NCBI GenBank assembly: GCA_005798905.1
Contig: SYIK01000004.1
Coordinates: 1 to 64,000 of the forward strand
Source of the DNA: Bacteroidota bacterium
GTDB lineage: Bacteria; Bacteroidota; Bacteroidia; Chitinophagales; Chitinophagaceae
DNA length: 64,000 nt
Reading direction: 5' to 3'
The notes below the pieces were generated by a model. It was not told the origin of the DNA. It ran no database searches and worked only from the letters and a program-made list of their open reading frames with translations. Of the stretch, positions 1-8,000 are shown piece after piece. Each line of letters starts with the position of its first letter. The first letter of the stretch is position 1. Made by a program: the position numbers and the translations under genes.

Positions 1-29
1 AATAAAAACAACTATTTTCGGAGCCACTG

Positions 30-156
30 CGCCCAACACGAGATTGCCGTAATTTTGGAGCAGCCCATTGGTGTCAACCGTTTTTTGAGTGGCTTTTCCA
101 TCCTCGTTCCTCGGATGGCCGCCCCAAAACAACGGCAATCTCCGATCCGTTGTGCG
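30..156. repeat. attC-like integron recombination site (upstream copy)
   Basis: Imperfect palindrome. R''-like CGCCCAAC (30-37) faces R'-like GTTGTGCG (149-156), 7/8 paired. Inside is a long stem CGAGATTGCCGT-AATTTTGG / CCAAAACAACGGCAATCTCCG, separated from the R boxes by unpaired spacers. The loop holds a secondary hairpin CCATCC..GGATGG. Confidence 0.6.
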
Positions 157-206
157 AAATGGTTTTGGAACACAATAATTAAAAAAGTAATTTTTAGGGA
201 AACAAT

Positions 207-1121
207 ATGGCACTTTATAACTTACAGAATCAAAAGTTACAAATCATCAAAGAAGATTCTTTTAAATTAGAAAAAGATATTCAAGCAATAACAGAAAAAA
301 ATCTTGAATATATTTTTGGACTAAAATTTATAAAATCAGAATTTTCACTGAACAATCTTAGAATTGATAGTTTGGCTTTTGATAATGATAGTAAAAGTTT
401 TGTAATCATTGAATATAAGAGAGACAAAAATTTCAGTGTCATTGATCAAGGGTATGCCTATCTTTCTTTGATGTTAAATAATAAGGCTGATTTTATTTTG
501 GAATACAATGAAAGCACAAATACGAATCTAAAAAGAGATGATGTGGACTGGTCTCAATCAAGAGTAATGTTCGTATCACCAGCATTTTCTAAATATCAAC
601 AACAAGCAATAAATTTTAGAGATTTACCAATTGAATTATGGGAAATCACAAAATATCAAGATAATTTAATTCAATATAGCAGATTAAAATCGCCTGAAAC
701 TTCTGAGTCAATAAATAAAATCAGTAAATCCAGTGAAATCGTTGATAAGGTTACTGAAGAAGTAAAGGTTTATACAGAAGAAGATCACTTAAAATCTGCT
801 GATGAAGAAATTCTGTCTCTTTATGAAGAATTTAAAAACCAAATTTTAAATTTAGATGATAAAATTGAAGTTGTGCCAAAGAAGAAATATATTGCTTTCA
901 AAGCATCTTCTAATTTTATTGATGTTTTACCACAAAAAGGGAAAATTAAATTTTGGTTAAACATTCCAAAAGGAGAGCTGAATGATCCATATAATATAAG
1001 TAGAGATGTTTCTGAAATAGGTCATTGGGGAAATGGTGATTATGAATTTAGTTTAAATTCTTCATCTGATTTTATAAATTTAATGCCCTTGATAAAGCAA
1101 AGTTATGAAAGGAATAAATAA
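207..1121 (+). CDS. DUF5655-like protein with N-terminal PD-(D/E)XK-like nuclease fold (putative cassette cargo)
   Basis: ORF of 304 aa. Motif D..(x)..IIEYKRDKNFSVIDQGYAYLSLM resembles a PD-(D/E)XK core. The C-terminus (HLKSADEEILSLYEEFKNQIL...ISRDVSEIGHWGNGDYEFSL) resembles the DUF5655 family. Confidence 0.75.
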   Translation: MALYNLQNQKLQIIKEDSFKLEKDIQAITEKNLEYIFGLKFIKSEFSLNNLRIDSLAFDNDSKSFVIIEYKRDKNFSVIDQGYAYLSLMLNNKADFILEYNESTNTNLKRDDVDWSQSRVMFVSPAFSKYQQQAINFRDLPIELWEITKYQDNLIQYSRLKSPETSESINKISKSSEIVDKVTEEVKVYTEEDHLKSADEEILSLYEEFKNQILNLDDKIEVVPKKKYIAFKASSNFIDVLPQKGKIKFWLNIPKGELNDPYNISRDVSEIGHWGNGDYEFSLNSSSDFINLMPLIKQSYERNK

Positions 1122-1171
1122 AAATTGCTTTTAGAAAAAGGGGGCTCCAAAACCACTCAAACCCTTCGGGT

Positions 1172-1275
1172 CGCACAACAGCTGATATCTGCAAGGGCTA
1201 AAGCCACATTTTGTCACACTCAATTGATTTTTAATGGAAGTGATAAAACGTCAGATATCAGCAAACGTTATGTGC
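1172..1275. repeat. attC-like integron recombination site (downstream copy)
   Basis: CGCACAAC (1172-1179) / GTTATGTGC (1267-1275) outer boxes; perfect 11-bp inner stem GCTGATATCTG / CAGATATCAGC; short unpaired spacers; secondary stem TTTTGTCAC / GTGATAAAA in the terminal part. Confidence 0.5.
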
Positions 1276-1419
1276 AACTCTATTGGCGACAGTGCAACTT
1301 TGAAGTGAACGGCTTTGAACCAATAGTTTTTTTAAATCAAACTTGACGGACTATCCGCTTCTAATGCCTACGCTTCAAAAAATAAATTTGCAAAAAAAGC
1401 CCACCGCACCCCACCGCAC

Positions 1420-1487
1420 AAAACACACTTTCATTTTTTTTGCCACCCCCTAAAAAGCCACCCAGAAAAAAAATCAAAGAGTGTTTT
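1420..1487. repeat. Long imperfect inverted repeat (22-nt arms, about 24-nt loop)
   Basis: AAAACACACTTTCATTTTTTTT (1420-1441) versus reverse complement of AAAAAAAATCAAAGAGTGTTTT (1466-1487), about 19/22 matches. Confidence 0.6.
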
Positions 1488-1548
1488 CTCCACCGCTGAA
1501 ATGACGGACTCATAATATAGGCATGAAATAAAAAAAATTGAAATAAAT

Positions 1549-1579
1549 TTTGTTATTTCATTTTGTCTACATATATTTG
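1549..1579 (+). promoter_or_regulatory. Bacteroidetes-type promoter of the carH-like operon
   Basis: TTTG (1549-1552) - N19 - TATATTTG (1572-1579), matching the TTTG/TAnnTTTG Bacteroidetes consensus, just upstream of the ATG at 1595. Confidence 0.6.
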
Positions 1580-1595
1580 CACATATTTAGACAAA
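1562..1595. promoter_or_regulatory. Candidate operator palindrome for the MerR/CarH-like regulator
   Basis: Perfect 8-bp inverted repeat TTTGTCTA (1562-1569) / TAGACAAA (1588-1595) flanking the -7 element. Confidence 0.5.
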
Positions 1596-2488
1596 TGAAT
1601 TCTTTCACCATTTCACAATTGCAACGCTACTCAGGTATCAGTGTACATAGCATCAGGGCTTGGGAAAAAAGATATAATGCTCTGCAACCTGACAGAAGCG
1701 ATGGAAACACCCGTAACTATAACGGCAATCAATTGAGGCGACTGCTGAACATTGCCAGCCTGATGAATGCTGACTATAAAATTTCGGAGTTGTGCTCTAT
1801 GACAGATTCAAAATTGCATGAACTCAAGAACAAACAACTTGAAAGTAACATCAATGGTGATGAATTTTTGGTTTCCCAAATGGTGGCTGCTGCACTTGAA
1901 TTCAATGAATCGCTTTTTGAAAAAATATTTTCAAGAGCAGTGATGAATTATGGAATCGAAGGAACTTACCTGAAAGTAATTTATCCTTCACTTGAACGAT
2001 TGGGTTTAATGTGGTCAGCTGACAGGATAGCCTCTGCTCAAGAACACTTCATCAGTTACCTCATCAGGCAGAAACTGATTTCATCTATTGACTTGCTGAC
2101 AATAAATGAAAATTCAAAAAATCATTGGATTCTTTTTTTACCCGAAAATGAATTACATGAAAGTGGTTTGCTGATGGCAAATTATTTAATCCGAAATGCA
2201 GGTCATCGTTGCACTTATCTTGGTTCCAGTGTTTCGATTGATACTTTGAAACAGGCAGTAAAACAACTCAAACCTTACAACTTACTTTTCTTTTTGGTGT
2301 CGGCAGATGATGAGCATGAGGATAATTTACTTGTTCAGAGCATGTCAAAAAATTTTCCAACTCAAAAAATTCACATAGCGGCAGAAGGACATCGGCTAAC
2401 GCAATTTAAGAGCAAGAAAAATTTGTTTCTGTTAAAATCAGTTGAAGATTTGAAAAATGTGCTTAATAAAATGTCTAAATATAATTAA
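1595..2488 (+). CDS. MerR-family regulator with cobalamin-binding-like domain (CarH/LitR-like photoreceptor)
   Basis: N-terminal MerR HTH (FTISQLQRYSGISVHSIRAWEKRYNALQPDR); W-x9-EH (W SADRIASAQ EH); E-L-H-E-S-G matching (D/E)xHxxG. The track ORF starts at 1550; the internal ATG at 1595 is preferred because the promoter overlaps the longer form. Confidence 0.88.
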   Translation: MNSFTISQLQRYSGISVHSIRAWEKRYNALQPDRSDGNTRNYNGNQLRRLLNIASLMNADYKISELCSMTDSKLHELKNKQLESNINGDEFLVSQMVAAALEFNESLFEKIFSRAVMNYGIEGTYLKVIYPSLERLGLMWSADRIASAQEHFISYLIRQKLISSIDLLTINENSKNHWILFLPENELHESGLLMANYLIRNAGHRCTYLGSSVSIDTLKQAVKQLKPYNLLFFLVSADDEHEDNLLVQSMSKNFPTQKIHIAAEGHRLTQFKSKKNLFLLKSVEDLKNVLNKMSKYN

Positions 2489-2506
2489 TTATATCTATAC
2501 AGTAAA

Positions 2507-4006
2507 ATGCCTACCATTGCAATTATAGGTTCCGGTTTTTCAGGTTTAAGTGCTGCTTGTTATTTATCACAAGCCGGACATCGTGTGCATGTGTTTGAAA
2601 AAAATAATTCGGTTGGTGGCAGAGCAAGACAGTTGAAAACAGCAGCGGGATACTTATTTGACATGGGTCCGAGTTGGTATTGGATGCCTGATGTGTTTGA
2701 AAGATTCTTCAGTGATTTTGGATACAAAGTTTCTGATTTCTATGAATTGAATTTGCTGAATCCATCTTTTGATGTGGTATTCGAAGAAGGAGACAAAATG
2801 AGTGTGCCTGAAAATTTTGAAGTGTTGTGCAATCTGTTTGAATCAATTGAAACAGGAAGTGCAGTTCAGCTTAAAAAATTTATGAAGGAGGCAGCATACA
2901 AATACAAAACTGGAATTGAAAATTTGGTTTACAAACCCGGACTTTCCATTGCTGAGTTTGCTGATTTGAATTTGATAAAAGGTGCATTTCGTTTGCAGGT
3001 ATTCTCTTCTTTCAGTAAGCATGTTCGGAAATATTTTTCACATCCGAAATTAATTGCATTGATGGAGTTTCCTGTTTTGTTTTTGGGTGCTATGCCGCAA
3101 GACACTCCTGCATTGTATAGCTTAATGAATTATGCCGGACTTAAATTAGGAACATGGTATCCACAGGGAGGTTTTGGAAAAGTGATAGAAGCTATGAAAA
3201 ATGTAGCAGAAAAGAACGGAACTCATTTTCATTTGAATGCAACAGTTGAGAAAATTGAAATTGAAAATAATCAGGCAAAAAATATTGTGGTGAATGGTGA
3301 AAGATTTAATTGCGATGCTGTTATTGCTTCTGCCGATTATCATCATGTGGAAAGTAAATTATTGCCAAAGGAATTCAGAAACTATGATGAAAATTATTGG
3401 GGAGAAAAAACTTTTGCCCCCTCCTCTCTGATTTATTTTTTAGGAATAAATAAAAAAATATCTGCTCTGAATCATCATACCTTATTTTTTGACGAAGACC
3501 TCAATCAGCATTCAATAGAAATATATAAACAAACCAAATGGCCAAGCAAACCGTTGTTTTATGTATGCTGTCCCTCAAAGACTGATGATGAAGTTGCACC
3601 GCAAGGTCATGAAAATATTTTTCTGCTGATGCCCATTGCTCCCGGACTAAAAGATTCTGAAGAAATGAGAGAAAAATATTTTCAACTGATGATTTCAAGA
3701 TTAGAAAAGCAAGTGAATGAAAATATTTCAAATCATATTGACTTCAAAAAAAGTTATTGCGTAAACGATTTTATTTCGGATTACAATTCATACAAAGGCA
3801 ATGCATACGGGCTTGCAAATACGCTGATGCAAACAGCAATCTTTAAACCTAAAATCATAAATAAAAAAGTGGAAAACCTTTTTTATACCGGCCAACTTAC
3901 AGTTCCGGGACCGGGTGTTCCTCCTTCCATTATATCAGGCAAAATTGCCGCTGAACAATTACTAAAATATTTAAACAAGACAGAAGATGAAGTCGTTATT
4001 CGATAG
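2507..4006 (+). CDS. crtI: Phytoene desaturase
   Basis: 499 aa; N-terminal dinucleotide-binding motif IAIIGSGFSGLSAACYLSQAGHRVHVFEKN; C-terminal FYTGQLTVPGPGVPPSIISGKIAAEQ. Confidence 0.93.
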   Translation: MPTIAIIGSGFSGLSAACYLSQAGHRVHVFEKNNSVGGRARQLKTAAGYLFDMGPSWYWMPDVFERFFSDFGYKVSDFYELNLLNPSFDVVFEEGDKMSVPENFEVLCNLFESIETGSAVQLKKFMKEAAYKYKTGIENLVYKPGLSIAEFADLNLIKGAFRLQVFSSFSKHVRKYFSHPKLIALMEFPVLFLGAMPQDTPALYSLMNYAGLKLGTWYPQGGFGKVIEAMKNVAEKNGTHFHLNATVEKIEIENNQAKNIVVNGERFNCDAVIASADYHHVESKLLPKEFRNYDENYWGEKTFAPSSLIYFLGINKKISALNHHTLFFDEDLNQHSIEIYKQTKWPSKPLFYVCCPSKTDDEVAPQGHENIFLLMPIAPGLKDSEEMREKYFQLMISRLEKQVNENISNHIDFKKSYCVNDFISDYNSYKGNAYGLANTLMQTAIFKPKIINKKVENLFYTGQLTVPGPGVPPSIISGKIAAEQLLKYLNKTEDEVVIR

Positions 4007-4823
4007 TGTATCGGTAAAGTGTAGCAAGCTAACAACCCGTGCTTACAGCACAAGTTTTTCTCTTGGGATATATTTCCTGAAGAACAAACTCCGCAATCCC
4101 ATTTATTCTATTTATGGTTTTGTAAGATTTGCCGATGAAATTGTTGACAGCTTTGAGGGATATAACAAAAAATATTTGTTGCAAAAATTCAAAGATGAAA
4201 CTTATGAGGCAATTGAAAATCGCATTTCCTTAAACCCAATTTTAAATTCTTTTCAGCATGTTGTTCATCAATATCAAATTAGTCATGATTTGATTGAAAG
4301 ATTTTTGAAAAGCATGGAAATGGATTTAGAGAAAGTTGATTATACCTCTGAAAAATATAAACAATACATTCTTGGTTCTGCTGAAGTTGTTGGGTTAATG
4401 TGTCTGCATGTTTTTACGGAAGGAAATAAAAAACTTTATGAAGAACTAAAACCATTTGCTATGAAATTGGGAGCAGCTTTTCAGAAAATAAATTTCTTGC
4501 GTGATATGAAAGCAGATTATCAGATTTTGGGAAGAACTTATTTCCCAAATGTTGACATGAGCAGATTTACATCGTGCACCAAACGAAAAATTGAAAATGA
4601 AATTGAACAAGATTTTAAAGAGGCATTAATAGGAATTAAAAAACTTCCGGCATCATCAAAAGGCGGAGTTTATCTGGCTTATGTTTATTACAATTCGTTA
4701 TTCAAAAAAATAAAAAAAGTGCCTGCACAAAAAATTCTTTCTGCAAGAATACGCATTAGCAACCGTGAAAAATTGGGGTTGATGTTCAACAGTATGTTTC
4801 AGTATAAATTAAACCTTGTATGA
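3987..4823 (+). CDS. crtB: Phytoene synthase
   Basis: 278 aa; squalene/phytoene synthase motifs YGFVRFADEIVDSF and QKINFLRDMKADYQILGRTYFP; overlaps crtI. Confidence 0.92.
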   Translation: MKSLFDSVSVKCSKLTTRAYSTSFSLGIYFLKNKLRNPIYSIYGFVRFADEIVDSFEGYNKKYLLQKFKDETYEAIENRISLNPILNSFQHVVHQYQISHDLIERFLKSMEMDLEKVDYTSEKYKQYILGSAEVVGLMCLHVFTEGNKKLYEELKPFAMKLGAAFQKINFLRDMKADYQILGRTYFPNVDMSRFTSCTKRKIENEIEQDFKEALIGIKKLPASSKGGVYLAYVYYNSLFKKIKKVPAQKILSARIRISNREKLGLMFNSMFQYKLNLV

Positions 4824-5320
4824 GAATAATTATTTTCTTCTTCATCTTATTGTTTTCAGCAGCACATGCCGATGATATTCCGCTGAATACAATTCGTGAG
4901 CAATATAAAAGTGCTGCCACCAATGAAGGTGCTTGCAAAAATATGATTAGTATTTCAGAAAAATATAGCGTAGCTGAAAACTCCACACTTGTAGCATACA
5001 ATGCTTGTGCAACCATGATGATGGCGAATTATGTGTATAATCCATTCAGTAAATTATCTTATTTTAATGAAGGAAAAAAGTTACTTGAACAATGTATAAC
5101 TGTTGATAGTGCAAATATTGAAATCCGCTATTTGCGATTCACCATTCAAACAAAAGCACCGTCATTTTTGGGTTACAATAGTTCAATTGAAAAAGACAAA
5201 TTATTCCTGCGTAGAGAAATCAGCAATGTAAAAGATTTGCAATTGAAGCAAATGATTATTTCATTTTTGAAATCTTCGGAGCATTTAACCTTGATAGAAA
5301 AGCAAAATTTAAAATCATGA
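4820..5320 (+). CDS. Uncharacterised secreted protein in carotenoid operon
   Basis: 166 aa with N-terminal signal peptide (MRIIIFFFILLFSAAHA); overlaps crtB and idi by 4 bp each. Confidence 0.8.
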   Translation: MRIIIFFFILLFSAAHADDIPLNTIREQYKSAATNEGACKNMISISEKYSVAENSTLVAYNACATMMMANYVYNPFSKLSYFNEGKKLLEQCITVDSANIEIRYLRFTIQTKAPSFLGYNSSIEKDKLFLRREISNVKDLQLKQMIISFLKSSEHLTLIEKQNLKS

Positions 5321-5868
5321 ACGACTATTTAATATTGGTAGATGAAAAAGATAAGCCATGGGGAAAATTGGAAAAACAACTTGTGCATGAATTAGGATTG
5401 TTGCACCGGGCTTTTTCGGTTTTCATTTTTACTTCAAAAGGTGAATTGCTTCTACAGCAGAGAGCAGATGAGAAATATCATTCCGGTGGTTTATGGACAA
5501 ACACCTGTTGCAGCCACCCACGATTTGGAGAAGAAAATACTTGGGCTATAGAAAGACGATTGCAAGAGGAAATGGGAATGAAATGCAATACTGAATTCGC
5601 ATTCAGTTTTACTTACAAAACAAAATTTGAAAATGGTTTAACTGAACATGAATATGACCATGTCTATTTTGGAGTGACTGATGATTTACCTTTTCCTGAA
5701 AAATCAGAAGTGCAAAACTGGAAATATATCAGCTTAGAAAATCTTGAACAAGATATTCTTATTCACCCTGAAAAATATACTGAGTGGATGAAGATTTGTT
5801 TGCCGGAAGTGAAAAAACATTTTAATAATTATTTTAAAAATATTGCCAACGAATATGCATCAGTTTAA
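5317..5868 (+). CDS. idi: Isopentenyl-diphosphate delta-isomerase, type I
   Basis: 183 aa Nudix-like protein; GLWTNTCCSHPRFGEE and RLQEEMGM motifs. Confidence 0.93.
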   Translation: MNDYLILVDEKDKPWGKLEKQLVHELGLLHRAFSVFIFTSKGELLLQQRADEKYHSGGLWTNTCCSHPRFGEENTWAIERRLQEEMGMKCNTEFAFSFTYKTKFENGLTEHEYDHVYFGVTDDLPFPEKSEVQNWKYISLENLEQDILIHPEKYTEWMKICLPEVKKHFNNYFKNIANEYASV

Positions 5869-6328
5869 AGCAGAACAGTTTTTACCAATTGATATAAATA
5901 AAGCATGGGAATTTTTCTCTTCGCCAAAAAATCTTTCAAGAATAACTCCACCGGAAATGGATTTTAAAATTTTAAGTTCATTAAATGGAGTAGAAATATT
6001 TGAAGGAATGAAAATAGATTACACTGTTAAACCACTCTATGGTATTTCAGTTCGTTGGCAAACCGAAATTTGTAAAGTTCAAAATCAAAAATATTTTACA
6101 GATAGACAGGCCAAAGGACCATATAAAATATGGGAGCACGCACATACATTTTCAGAGGTTGATGGTGGAGTGCTAATGCATGATGTGGTAAATTATAAAT
6201 TGCCTTTCGGATTTATCGGCAGAGCATTGAATTCAATTTTAGTAAAAAGGAAAATTGAAATTATTTTTGAGTACAGAAAACAAATTCTTGAAATAATATT
6301 TATGTCAAATGGAAACAGCAATAATTAA
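5855..6328 (+). CDS. SRPBCC (START-like) family protein
   Basis: MHQFKAEQFLPIDINKAWEFFSSPKNLSRITPPEM is a typical SRPBCC N-terminus. Track ORF starts at 5843. Confidence 0.8.
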   Translation: MHQFKAEQFLPIDINKAWEFFSSPKNLSRITPPEMDFKILSSLNGVEIFEGMKIDYTVKPLYGISVRWQTEICKVQNQKYFTDRQAKGPYKIWEHAHTFSEVDGGVLMHDVVNYKLPFGFIGRALNSILVKRKIEIIFEYRKQILEIIFMSNGNSNN

Positions 6329-6779
6329 TTTTTTAATAGTACTTGCATCTTTCCTTAGTATGGAAGGCGTTGCATGGTTTACACATAAGTTCGTTATGCA
6401 CGGTTTGCTATGGAGTTTGCACAAAGACCATCATAAGAAAGAATCAAGTGGTTTTTTTGAGCACAACGATTTTTTCTTTTTGACTTTTGCCTTGCCCGGT
6501 ATTGCAGGATTGTTTTTCGGAATGCAGCAGGGTTATAATTTTCTTTTTTGGATAGGTCTGGGAATTACGATTTATGGCTTCGCCTATTTTTTTGTGCATG
6601 ATATTTTTATACATCAGCGGTTCAAATTTTTGAGAAAAGCAGACAACAAATATTTCAAAGCCATACGAAGAGCACATAAAATGCATCACAAACATTTGGG
6701 TAAAGAAGAGGGAGAATGTTTCGGAATGTTGTGGGTTCCTTTTAAATATTTCAGAAAAACTAATTCACTTTTAGACTGA
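6309..6779 (+). CDS. crtZ: Beta-carotene hydroxylase (fatty acid hydroxylase superfamily)
   Basis: 156 aa; His clusters HKFVMHG, HKDHHK, HDIFIHQRF, RAHKMHHKH. Confidence 0.9.
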   Translation: METAIINFLIVLASFLSMEGVAWFTHKFVMHGLLWSLHKDHHKKESSGFFEHNDFFFLTFALPGIAGLFFGMQQGYNFLFWIGLGITIYGFAYFFVHDIFIHQRFKFLRKADNKYFKAIRRAHKMHHKHLGKEEGECFGMLWVPFKYFRKTNSLLD

Positions 6780-7501
6780 TGAAATGGACTTATTTATTGG
6801 TGAATTTATTTACGGTTATTGTTCCGTTTATTTTTTCATTTCATCCTAAATTAAAATTTTACAAGAAATTCAAACTGTTCTATCTTGCAAATATTTTCAT
6901 TGCTGTTTTATTCATTTGTTGGGATGTTCTGTTTACAAAAATTCGTGTTTGGGGTTTCAACCCAGATTATGTTTTAGGAATATATTTTTTAAATCTGCCA
7001 ATAGAGGAAATTTTATTTTTCATCTGTATTCCTTTTGCATGTGTGTTCACTTACCACTGTTTGAATATATTTTTCAAATTACAATGGTCAGCAAAAATTG
7101 AAAACATTTTTGTGTTATGTTTTTCCTTATTGCTACTTTTTGTTGGAATACTTTTTCATTCAAAATTATACACTTCAACTACTTTCATTAGTTTAGGAAT
7201 TCTGCTTTTAGTTTTGAAATATGGTTTCAAAATTAAATGGCTTGCAAAGTTGGTTCTCATCTATCCTGTTTTGTTAATTCCATTTTTTATTGTGAATGGA
7301 ATACTTACAGGAACTGGACTGCAGCATCCTATTGTATGGTATAGCGATTCGGAAAATATAGGAATACGATTATTGACGATTCCTATTGAAGATATTTTTT
7401 ATGGATTTGAATTGATACTGCTAAACATTTTTCTCTTTGAATATTTTAAAAACCGAAACAACAACTCTAAAATTATTTATGACGAACAAAACATTTATTA
7501 A
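6779..7501 (+). CDS. Lycopene cyclase domain protein (fused CrtYcd type)
   Basis: 240 aa membrane protein with two cyclase repeats carrying LPIEEILFF and IPIEDIFYGF motifs. Confidence 0.85.
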   Translation: MKWTYLLVNLFTVIVPFIFSFHPKLKFYKKFKLFYLANIFIAVLFICWDVLFTKIRVWGFNPDYVLGIYFLNLPIEEILFFICIPFACVFTYHCLNIFFKLQWSAKIENIFVLCFSLLLLFVGILFHSKLYTSTTFISLGILLLVLKYGFKIKWLAKLVLIYPVLLIPFFIVNGILTGTGLQHPIVWYSDSENIGIRLLTIPIEDIFYGFELILLNIFLFEYFKNRNNNSKIIYDEQNIY

Positions 7502-8000
7502 TTCACTGCTTATACTTTTTATGTCAACAACAATTACTCATTCACAAACCTTGCAAACAGTTCCTTTTGTTGATTTGAAAAAATACGCAGGCAAATGGTA
7601 TGAAATTGCTTCGTATCCTCAGCGATTTCAGAAAGGTTGCAACTGCACAACAGCAGAATATACTTTAAGTGAAAAAGGATTTGTGATAGTTGAAAATCGT
7701 TGCAAAAAAGATAGTGTGAATGGCAAAGAATCCTACATTAAAGGAAAGGCATTTGTTGAAAAAGATTCAAGTAATTCAAAATTGAAAGTGCAATTCTTTT
7801 GGCCCTTTACCGGAAAATATTGGATAATTGATTTGGCAGATGATTACAGCTATGCAGTGGTTAGTCATCCAAACAAAAAATATTTGTGGATTCTTTCACG
7901 AAAACCAAAGATGGATGATGCTATTTACCAGCAAATACTTTCTAGACTAAAAGAAAAAGGATTTGATTTATTGAAATTAAAAATCACAACACAAATTTGA
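7437..8000 (+). CDS. Lipocalin family protein (Blc-like)
   Basis: VDLKKYAGKWYEIASYPQRFQKGCNCTTAEY and YLWILSRKP lipocalin motifs. A later in-frame ATG is likely the true start, given the 65-bp overlap with the cyclase gene. Confidence 0.87.
   Translation: MNILKTETTTLKLFMTNKTFINSLLILFMSTTITHSQTLQTVPFVDLKKYAGKWYEIASYPQRFQKGCNCTTAEYTLSEKGFVIVENRCKKDSVNGKESYIKGKAFVEKDSSNSKLKVQFFWPFTGKYWIIDLADDYSYAVVSHPNKKYLWILSRKPKMDDAIYQQILSRLKEKGFDLLKLKITTQI

Noticed and set aside
55-270. 71-aa ORF at window start
   Set aside because: Lies inside the attC-like palindrome and overlaps the better-supported 207-1121 ORF; no recognisable protein features.
1125-1346. 73-aa ORF after the cassette ORF
   Set aside because: Overlaps the second attC-like palindrome; composition follows the repeat, not coding DNA.
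1550-1594. Longer N-terminus of the MerR regulator
   Set aside because: Overlaps the promoter and operator; MNSFTISQLQRYSG at 1595 is the canonical MerR start.
7997-8000. Suspected truncated photolyase lacking an ATG
   Set aside because: An in-frame TTG start overlaps the upstream stop and restores the complete N-terminal photolyase motif.
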